In this document: positions 28,501 to 33,313 of the stretch, piece after piece | How positions within the stretch are numbered: position 1 is the stretch's first letter | Layout: each line of letters opens with the position of its first letter | NCBI RefSeq assembly: GCF_001571145.1 | Contig: NZ_BCTF01000034.1 | Span: forward strand, 1 to 50,375 | Direction: 5' to 3' | DNA length: 50,375 nucleotides | Source: Hydrogenophaga flava NBRC 102514 | GTDB lineage: Bacteria > Pseudomonadota > Gammaproteobacteria > Burkholderiales > Burkholderiaceae_C | Notes under the pieces: model-generated | Told to the model about the DNA's origin: nothing | The model's input: the letters and a program-made list of their open reading frames with translations, nothing else | The model's database searches: none | Translations under genes and position numbers: made by a program

Positions 28501-29019
28501 ACCCTTGAGGTCAAAGATGTGGCTCACCCGGGTGGACAGGAAATCCTTGTCGTTGCCGGTGTGGCGCAGCAGGAACATGCCCGTGCTCGCCACCAGGTCG
28601 GGGTTGGAGCAGATGTTGAAGTAGAAGTAGCTCCCCATGCCACAGCCTGCATACACGGCGATGGGGCCGGAGAAGGTCTCGGGTGGGTGCCCGGCGTTTT
28701 CCAGCGCCTCCCAGGCCACCTCCAGAAACTGGCGGTGTTGGGGGTCCATGATGGCCGCTTCTTTGGGACTGAAGCCGAAGAAGTCCGCGTCGAACTGTTC
28801 GAACCCGCCCAGCGGTGCTGCGGCTGGCACATAGTTGCGGTGCCGCATGCGTTCGGGGCTTTCACCCGCAGCCAACAACTCGCTTTCGCTCAGCCGCCGG
28901 ATGGACTCTACCCCCTCCCGCAAGTTGGACCAGTAGGCCGTCAGGGAGGCTGCGCCTGGTAGATGGGCGGCCATGCCGACAATGGCAATGTCGTTCGAAT
29001 CTTCTGAAGGCGTGGTCAC
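22570..29019 (-). CDS. Type I polyketide synthase KS-AT-KR-DH-ACP-TE
   Basis: A 2149-residue single-module polyketide synthase. Ketosynthase (1-430) has the Cys of TACSTSL near 181, HGTGT and KTNIGH. Acyltransferase (about 540-870) has GHSMGE near 630; its specificity stretch reads IAAHS, neither plain HAFH nor YASH, so the extender is uncertain. A linker of about 290 residues leads to the ketoreductase (TGGLGG near 1171; Ser and Tyr/Asn of SSTSTVTAPAGQVDYVAAN). The dehydratase (GHRTKAGQALLPG near 1416, Asp of HPALLDLAT) follows the ketoreductase, the reverse of the usual order. A carrier (LGGHSLIAV near 1805) and thioesterase (GFSGGG near 1960; GDHDSM His) end it. No enoylreductase is seen. 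It is the first gene of the operon, downstream of a CRP-like site. Confidence 0.93.
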   Translation of the reverse strand: MTTPSEDSNDIAIVGMAAHLPGAASLTAYWSNLREGVESIRRLSESELLAAGESPERMRHRNYVPAAAPLGGFEQFDADFFGFSPKEAAIMDPQHRQFLEVAWEALENAGHPPETFSGPIAVYAGCGMGSYFYFNICSNPDLVASTGMFLLRHTGNDKDFLSTRVSHIFDLKGPSVNIQTACSTSLVAVHHACQSLLLGECDMALAGGVTIELPHARGYIFQEGEILSPDGHCHAFDHRAQGTVFGSGAGVVVLRRLADALKDGDHIWAVVKGTAINNDGAAKAGYLAPSVDGQAKAIAEAQAVAGISADTIDYIECHGTGTYLGDPIEVAALTQAFRETTQDSGFCRIGSVKTNIGHTDTAAGVASLIKVALALKNREIPPSLGYEKPNPSIDFESSPFQVNHALSPWHSHKGPRRAGVNSLGVGGTNAHAVVEEAPAREPSPPSDWPFQLLVVSGRTRAALDANAKALAAHLRAHPEQALADVAFTLKEGRRAFEHRRVLVAESHEEAAALLEGSDARRVFTHTHLEDDPEVVFMFPGGGAQYAGMARELYATEPVFQDWMDRGLEILQRQLDYDVRALWLPDAENHAAAVEKLKQPSVQLPLIMIVEYALAQLWMSWGVKPAAMVGHSMGENTAACLAGVMSFEDCIGLVLLRGRLFDTVPPGGMLSVPLAADEVRGLLGPELDMASVNAPELCVVSGPQAALDELEARLRAREVEPQRIQIDIAAHSRMLEPILGRFEAYLRSIRLNPPKIPIISNRDGQPLSAADATDPLYWVRHLRNTVQFADCLATLKKSSQRVYLEVGPGKALGSLAQANGVPSSQVINSLRHAEHAVPDDVWFLGTLGRLWANGVRVDWEPIWGEARRLRVPLPTYAFQRKPYFIEPGKARTAAEEAPQLLRTDDVGAWGYQPRWRPRQANVDIDVTLDLGQTSPQNWLVFADEAGLADRLVARLRDASHRVTVVRAGDLFARLNDTEYLLAPERGREGYDELLRDLVASGNTPQHIVHAWLVTQEERFRPGSSFFHRNIEQGFFSLLFLVQAIAEENLPRPQHLTVLSSDAVRVRNETLRYPEKSTLMGPAKVAPRELPGLTCSVLDLVLPTVDKGWRAKPNAQDWASLTDRVLEELFAAPDNCVAAIRSDKRFELTHVPLPLPPSEELAGLPKGCVCLLTGGLGGIALTLAERLAREKQARLVLLARQPLPPTDTWDACLRNNDPLDPVVQRITAVRRLQGLGAEVMVVAADVCNVKDMRDAAEQARQRFGRIEVVIHAAGVVDDGPLLTKTSGGVEEVFAPKVHGVQILHDLFPDGSIDWLVLFSSTSTVTAPAGQVDYVAANEYLNAYAARRAGQRTKVLAIDWGIWNEVGMAAKAMASRLGDAAPPPRHPAGSPLLDEATFDAAGHRLFTASWQTSNRWILDGHRTKAGQALLPGTGYLELAAQALRGNGETGPFTIKDLYFFRPLEVNDDQTREVRVKLARSDEGYALEVRSDVQYEGRKGFQLNAQATLVPGALPAAARVDTAALQARCARQRDEAADGLRSPQEEHLNFGPRWRVLRSSAYGDNEGIALLQLPPAFEDDLSAGYLLHPALLDLATGWAMHLIDGYRADHLWVPVSYQSVKVHRPMPGTVWSWARNAQANHADAPFAVFDVTLCDAQGEVCVEVRGFSIKRLQEGGFSASNSRLDAREVVFEKSAGDNAQTRLSPAEEQLQHAMSQGILPHEGADAFGRALATGLPQVIVSSMSLDALVRKASEVAQADVASGQKFQRPDLDSDYVAPSNDVERTLVGFWEELLGVDQVGVQDSFFDLGGHSLIAVRLFAMIKKAYRVEFPISVLFEAPTIALCAALIRERIGDAGGASDAPAGEASAATPARRRFVHLVPMHDGEGGEQTPFFLVAGMFGNVLNLRHLARLLGTERPFYGLQARGLYGDQAPHETFEAAAADYIAEMRQVQPRGPYLLGGFSGGGITAYEIARQLEAAGEQVRLLVLLDTPLPVRPQINRVDKSIIKLAELRKKGLGYLWTWARGRLDWELKRLRNRNTAPIQPRANQLNNEAIQAAFLGALPRYRLQVWNGNAVLFRPPLDLRWKVTGGRWVSAEREYVSADNDWTRYLPSLRVLEVPGDHDSMVLEPNVRVLAGLMRDCIEATRQPEARS

Positions 29020-29067
29020 ACAGATCTCTCAGGTATGGCACCCGGTCCTACTCCCATCGGGTAAACC

Positions 29068-29073
29068 ATTATG
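29068..29073 (-). promoter_or_regulatory. Candidate -10 element of the PKS/NRPS operon
   Basis: CATAAT on the minus strand, one base from TATAAT, in an AT-rich gap of a GC-rich region. With a usual seven-base step the start point falls at about 29061, leaving a leader of about 40 bases before the polyketide synthase ATG. There is no good -35 at 16-18 bases, which fits an activator-dependent promoter. Confidence 0.45.
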
Positions 29074-29094
29074 ACTCAACAATTTGTTACTTTA

Positions 29095-29110
29095 TGTGAG
29101 GCAACTCACA
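29095..29110. promoter_or_regulatory. CRP/FNR-family palindrome upstream of the PKS gene
   Basis: TGTGA-N6-TCACA, a perfect match to the enteric CRP consensus and a 16-base palindrome. Its centre (29102.5) is 41.5 bases upstream of the start point deduced from the CATAAT element, the exact class II CRP position. It overlaps the stop codon of the ATPase gene. Which CRP-like protein would bind in this organism is unknown. Confidence 0.5.
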
Positions 29111-30005
29111 CTTTTGGGGGATCTGATGCGGGCGGAAAGTTGCTGTCACCCCATTGGCTGTTGCTGGCCTGCCCAATGTGGAAATTGGTGTCTCCCAACA
29201 CACCATAGTCGCTGCGGTCCCGCAGCACCTCGTCGATCACCTGCACGTCGATCAGCCTGGCTTCGGACGCAAACCCATACACCAGGGCCATGTCGCACAG
29301 AATGTTGATGCTTCGGGGAATGCCGTGGGTTGCTTTGGCAATCTTGGCCGCTGCGTACGGCGTGAACAATTGCCTGTCACGGCCGGCCACTTTCAGCCGG
29401 TGCTCGATGTAGTCTCCGACCTCGACCGTGTTCAATGGAGAAATGAAAAAATCAGCCGCCACTCGCTGGGCGAACTGCTGAAGTTCGGGGCGCCTGAGCA
29501 AATCGCGCAACTGGGGTTGCCCCACCAGCACCACTTGCAGCAACTGGTCCTTGTCTGCATTGATGTTGGAGAGCATGCGCAGAGATTCCATCGCTGCCGA
29601 GCTCAGGTTCTGTGCCTCGTCAACGATCAGAACCACCCTGCGATTCTTCCCGTACTCACCGATGAGGTAACGCTGAAAGGCGTCGTACCGGGCAACTGGC
29701 GACAGGCCATCGTAGGGGAGGCCAAAGGCCAGCATGATCCACTCTGTCAGGTCGGCCAGGTCGGGATGGGTGTTGGTAACCAGCCCCACTGACACTTCCT
29801 CCCCGAGTTCTCGAAGAAGCCGGCGAATCAAGGTCGTTTTGCCGCAGCCGATGTCGCCACAGATGACCGTGAAACCAGCACGGTTGTATATCGCGTACTG
29901 CAGCATCGTGTAGGCGAGCGAATGCCGCTTGCCCATGTAGAGGAAGTCCGGGTCAGGCTGGATGGAGAGCGGCTTCTCTCGAAGCCCATAAAAGTTTTCG
30001 TACAC
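29106..30005 (-). CDS. ExeA-like AAA ATPase of EPS/exosortase-type loci
   Basis: A 299-residue ATPase starting (GTG) YENFYGLREKPLSIQPDPDF, the opening seen in the ExeA-like ATPases that accompany PEP-CTERM/exosortase EPS loci. Walker A is GDIGCGKT (50-57) and Walker B is VVLIVDE (ends at 130); arginine-rich sensor motifs follow in VGQPQLRDLLRRPEL. The GTG at 30005 is preceded by AAGG at seven bases and lies 25 bases after the upstream glycosyltransferase gene; a longer frame would run into that gene. Such ATPases are thought to help assembly or export of the polysaccharide, but the partner is not known. The last 30 residues are polar and not conserved in type. Confidence 0.85.
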   Translation of the reverse strand: MYENFYGLREKPLSIQPDPDFLYMGKRHSLAYTMLQYAIYNRAGFTVICGDIGCGKTTLIRRLLRELGEEVSVGLVTNTHPDLADLTEWIMLAFGLPYDGLSPVARYDAFQRYLIGEYGKNRRVVLIVDEAQNLSSAAMESLRMLSNINADKDQLLQVVLVGQPQLRDLLRRPELQQFAQRVAADFFISPLNTVEVGDYIEHRLKVAGRDRQLFTPYAAAKIAKATHGIPRSINILCDMALVYGFASEARLIDVQVIDEVLRDRSDYGVLGDTNFHIGQASNSQWGDSNFPPASDPPKV

Positions 30006-30030
30006 GCTGAAGCCTTGAAAATTGCGCTGT

Positions 30031-31089
30031 TTACCAGTGTCCTGCTCCCACACCCTTCGCCATCTTGATTTGTGCATTGATGTACACGACGAGATCAAAT
30101 CCAAAGCCCAGGACGAGGACGAATATCTGCCGTGGATGCAACAGTTTTTTGGGCTGCCGGGCGATGAATCCGATGCGTTTTGTCAGGTAGTGCAATGGAA
30201 TCCACCCATACGGCCATTTCGGGAGCTGGGAGCGAATGACCTCAGAGAGCCAGTTGTCCTGACTTGCTGCCGCTGCCAGAGCGGCGCGACGCTGGGGCAG
30301 CGGAACGGCGCGCAGAGCCGTGAATGCCGCGTTGTTGATGGCCGACCCGATGACGATGCGCGTCTGGTGCTTGATCAATGCAAGGACTGATCGTTCAGAG
30401 GCGAAAACATGAAAGACATCGCCCCCGTCGATTCTTGAAAAGTCTTCATCGGCAGTCAGGGCATCGGTCAGAATCATTGCACGAAGAAAACCATCCTCGA
30501 CGGCCAGACCGACGGGCATGTGCAGGACGCGTGCTCTGGCGGATGGCATGGCATACAAAGACCCGCAGATGGCTGTCTTCCAGTCGTTCAGCGTTTCGCT
30601 TCCCATGGCGATGGCCTTGTCCAGTAAGCCCAGGTTCTCAGGTCGGTAAACGATGTCCTTGATGGGATGCGAGTTGAACGCATGCAGCGCGGGATTGGAT
30701 GTCAGCCCCTTCACCAATCTCAACAGGCTGTCCGATTCGGGTATGTCGATATCGGCATCCATGAAGATCAATACTTCTGCGTCTGGCCGACTCAGTTCGT
30801 GGACGTATCGATTCCACGTTCTGGACTTCCCGCCTTGCGCCAACTCGGCCACTTCGACTCTTGCGCCAAGCGGGGAGTTGGTCCCTGACTGGGCGAATGT
30901 GCGCGCCAGCTCGGCCGTGTCGTCCGTACATCCATTGGCGAGCACCAATACACGGACGTCCAGACCAGCCACTTCCTGGCGCATGAGTTCCTGGAGTGTT
31001 CGCGTGATTCCTCCGGCCTCGTTGTGCGCAAATACACCAACGTCTACTCTGATGATCGTGTGCCCCATGTTGTTGCGCTGTGATTGCAT
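30031..31089 (-). CDS. Family 2 glycosyltransferase
   Basis: A 352-residue protein with GT-A features: IIRVDVGVFAHNEAGGI, VLVLANGCTDDTAELA and the metal-binding FMDADIDIPE. A C-terminal hydrophobic stretch (FVLVLGFGFDLVVYI) probably anchors it in the membrane. I chose the ATG with a nearby GAGG (MQSQRNNMGH); a second ATG seven codons in is possible, and the longer open frame upstream is unlikely because it overlaps the WecG-type gene. It sits between the WecG-type transferase and the ATPase in one minus-strand run, with 59- and 25-base gaps. It should add a sugar to the EPS repeat unit; which one is unknown. Confidence 0.85.
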   Translation of the reverse strand: MQSQRNNMGHTIIRVDVGVFAHNEAGGITRTLQELMRQEVAGLDVRVLVLANGCTDDTAELARTFAQSGTNSPLGARVEVAELAQGGKSRTWNRYVHELSRPDAEVLIFMDADIDIPESDSLLRLVKGLTSNPALHAFNSHPIKDIVYRPENLGLLDKAIAMGSETLNDWKTAICGSLYAMPSARARVLHMPVGLAVEDGFLRAMILTDALTADEDFSRIDGGDVFHVFASERSVLALIKHQTRIVIGSAINNAAFTALRAVPLPQRRAALAAAASQDNWLSEVIRSQLPKWPYGWIPLHYLTKRIGFIARQPKKLLHPRQIFVLVLGFGFDLVVYINAQIKMAKGVGAGHW

Positions 31090-31148
31090 TGGCCTCAGAA
31101 AGATTGATCCAAAGGAAAACGAATTCCTCTGGGGATTCGCGAGCAGTG

Positions 31149-31904
31149 TCAGTGACGAGAGGCCTGGGCTTGGGGTTTGAAGCAATCCCTTAGCAGCAAA
31201 CCCAAGCCGGCCGGGTAGTAGACCAGATAGCGCCTCCACAAGCGACCGGGTTCTCGTGTCAGCCGGAACAGCCACTCCAGCCCAGCGTTCTGCATCCATT
31301 GGGGTGCACGGCTGCCTTTCGGGCCCAGAATTTCAAAGCTGCCGCCAATGCCCGAAACAACCAGTCCAGGCACGGCCTTTTTCAGCATGAACGCCAGCTG
31401 GTCCTGTTTTTTCCCACCCAAGGCCAGGAAAGCCATTCTCACCTGCTTCTCAAGCAGTGCATCAGCAAATTGTTGAACCTGCTCAGCACTCAGATCCACG
31501 CGTCCATCAAACAGATACTGGCAGGCTCGAACGGCAGACTCTCCATACCGCGCCAGTGTGGCTGCCGGATCGACGCCACCAATCACCGCGTAGGCGGGAA
31601 TGTTGGGAAGCCTGAGGTAGGCATCCACCAGGTCCACGCCCGTCGTACGCTCCGGAATGGCTTGATCCGGTCCCTTGAACCGGGACGCCCAGACCAGAGG
31701 CATGCCGTCTGCGGTGATGATGTCCGCCTGGGACAGGAGGTCGTGGTAGCTTGGTTCGCGTGCAAGGCGTGCAAGCATTTCTGTATTGAGTGTGACAACC
31801 CAGGCCCCCTTTTTCTGGCGTATGCGCGCAAGAATGTCTTCCAGCGTTTGCTTCATGTGTGCTCGCGAGACGGGCAACCCGCACAGGACGCAATGTTCAC
31901 TCAT
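31149..31904 (-). CDS. WecG/TagA/CpsF family glycosyltransferase
   Basis: A 251-residue GT26 enzyme. Family marks are VVTLNTEMLARLAREPSY, ADIITADGMPLVWASR, the TGVDLVDAYL helix, AYAVIGG, and GSFEILGPKGSRAPQW near the C-terminus with the basic tail GLEWLFRLTREPGRLWRRYL. Relatives transfer N-acetylmannosamine or its uronic acid to the lipid-linked primer as an early step in the repeat unit. The basic, aromatic C-terminus matches the membrane-docking tail of this family. It is followed by a family 2 glycosyltransferase gene 59 bases downstream. Confidence 0.93.
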   Translation of the reverse strand: MSEHCVLCGLPVSRAHMKQTLEDILARIRQKKGAWVVTLNTEMLARLAREPSYHDLLSQADIITADGMPLVWASRFKGPDQAIPERTTGVDLVDAYLRLPNIPAYAVIGGVDPAATLARYGESAVRACQYLFDGRVDLSAEQVQQFADALLEKQVRMAFLALGGKKQDQLAFMLKKAVPGLVVSGIGGSFEILGPKGSRAPQWMQNAGLEWLFRLTREPGRLWRRYLVYYPAGLGLLLRDCFKPQAQASRH

Positions 31905-32033
31905 GGTTGGTATTCCGGTTGGGCCGAGTCGAAAGGGTTGAGGAGGGCGACTTCAGCCTGTCGGCCAACATCCCGTTTGCAAAAGGTCTGCACCATTCCA
32001 CCGCCGGAGCATGGTCCTTTGCGTATTGTCCAC

Positions 32034-32999
32034 CTACTTGTATTCGATGATCTGGCGGGTGCCCCCCCCAAGGCGCGACAAGTGGAACTTCATGGCGCCC
32101 CAGGCCTCAGCGAATTTGCCCAGAATCATGAAGGTGCTTTCGCGGGCAGAGCCGCTTCGAATCAGCAAACGCACCCACTGGAGGGGGTAGAGGGCAGCAA
32201 GCAGTGCAGCAGGGGGACCAGCCAGGAGCACGGCCAAGACGGTTGACATCGGCAACAACACCCCCCAGAGCCAGGCGCGGCGGGCCTCCCGCACCCAGAA
32301 TCGTTCGGGTGACGATCCGTGTAACCATGCCCCTTCGGCGAACGCATGTCCTGATCGCACCGTGCGCACCCACCATTGCCGCAAGTGCGTGATGTTTGCA
32401 TCGTGCAGCGTCATGTCTCTGTCAAGCCGGTGGATGCGCCAGCCTGCCTGACGCAGACGAAAGCACAATTCCGGCTCTTCGCCGGCGATCATGCTGTCAC
32501 GGTAGCCTGAGGCGGCCTTCAGCGCGTCGACCCGCATCATGGCGTCACCACCACAGGTCTGGGTGTCGCCGATGGGGGTGTCCCATTCCCGGTCGCACAT
32601 TGCGTTGTACATGGAGCGTTCAGGGTGGCGCTCGCGGCGTCTGCCGCACACCACGGCATACGCTGGATGCTCCATCAGGAAACTGTGCGCCGCCTCCAGC
32701 CAGCCAGCGACCACTTCACAGTCTCCATCCACGAACTGGACAAGGGTGACGTCGGGGAACTGTCGAAGCAATTGCCGGAAGCCTGTATTTCTTGCTCGCG
32801 CAGCGGTGAATGGTTGCGACATGTCGAGATCAACGACCACCGCACCCATTTTGGAAGCCATCTGGCTGGAGCCATCGGTGGATCCGGAGTCGACGTAGAC
32901 CACGGCGGGCACTGCTGGCAGCAGAGACAGCAGGCACCTGCGCAGCCGCTCCCCCTCGTTGCGCCCGATCGCAACCACGCCCAGCTTGTGTTCTTGCAT
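32034..32999 (-). CDS. Family 2 glycosyltransferase with C-terminal membrane helices
   Basis: A 321-residue protein with LGVVAIGRNEGERL, VVYVDSGSTDGS, ARARNTGF and the metal site LVQFVDGDCEV. TCGGDAMMRVDAL and AGEEPELCFRLRQAGW are the acceptor and catalytic blocks. The C-terminal third is hydrophobic (LLPMSTVLAVLLAGPPAALLAAL), indicating two helices in the membrane. It opens the minus-strand run of glycosyltransferase genes and is divergent from the adenylation/carrier/acyltransferase gene, with a 314-base gap. It ends about 130 bases before the WecG-type gene starts. Confidence 0.9.
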   Translation of the reverse strand: MQEHKLGVVAIGRNEGERLRRCLLSLLPAVPAVVYVDSGSTDGSSQMASKMGAVVVDLDMSQPFTAARARNTGFRQLLRQFPDVTLVQFVDGDCEVVAGWLEAAHSFLMEHPAYAVVCGRRRERHPERSMYNAMCDREWDTPIGDTQTCGGDAMMRVDALKAASGYRDSMIAGEEPELCFRLRQAGWRIHRLDRDMTLHDANITHLRQWWVRTVRSGHAFAEGAWLHGSSPERFWVREARRAWLWGVLLPMSTVLAVLLAGPPAALLAALYPLQWVRLLIRSGSARESTFMILGKFAEAWGAMKFHLSRLGGGTRQIIEYK

Positions 33000-33313
33000 G
33001 TGAATTGACTTCCCGATGACCGGGAGGGCGACATACGCAACGCCTTCCGCATTTGCCGGAGTTCAGAAGTATTAAAACTTCCGTTCGATCCTAGCATTGA
33101 TCGCGAGGCCATCCGGAGCATCTGCCATGGCTCTCTCGGGCTCGTCGTTCGCGGGCCGTGACCGCCTATGTGGCCTGGAGAACATGGCAACTGATGCAGA
33201 CGCGCAACGCCTCATGGCTTCGCTGCGGAGCCTGTAAGCGTTTCGTAGTGCCGGTGCTATGCTGCCGGCGAGCTTCCTCCGCGTTGCGTGTCAATGAACC
33301 ACAGGTACTGAGA
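33000..33313. promoter_or_regulatory. Divergent intergenic region
   Basis: A 314-base gap between two divergent genes that should hold promoters for both. It contains GAAGT (33066-33070) and ACTTC (33077-33081) around ATTAAA, a small palindrome in the only AT-rich patch, and a weak -10-like TATGCT at 33258-33263. The frame of the plus-strand gene stays open back to 33158, but without an ATG that has a ribosome binding site. No convincing promoter was identified. Confidence 0.3.

Noticed and set aside
25861..28962. Open frame of over 1000 codons on the plus strand
   Set aside because: It lies fully opposite the PKS gene; its product is His/Gln/Arg-rich with no family motifs, a typical antisense frame in GC-rich coding DNA.
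29095..29110. The TGTGAG/CTCACA palindrome as an intrinsic terminator of the ATPase gene
   Set aside because: No T-run follows on the minus strand, and it overlaps the stop codon; the CRP-type reading explains both arms and their distance from the -10 element.
33241..33263. TTTCGT/TATGCT as a promoter of the fusion acyltransferase gene
   Set aside because: The spacing is only 11 bases and the -35 is poor.
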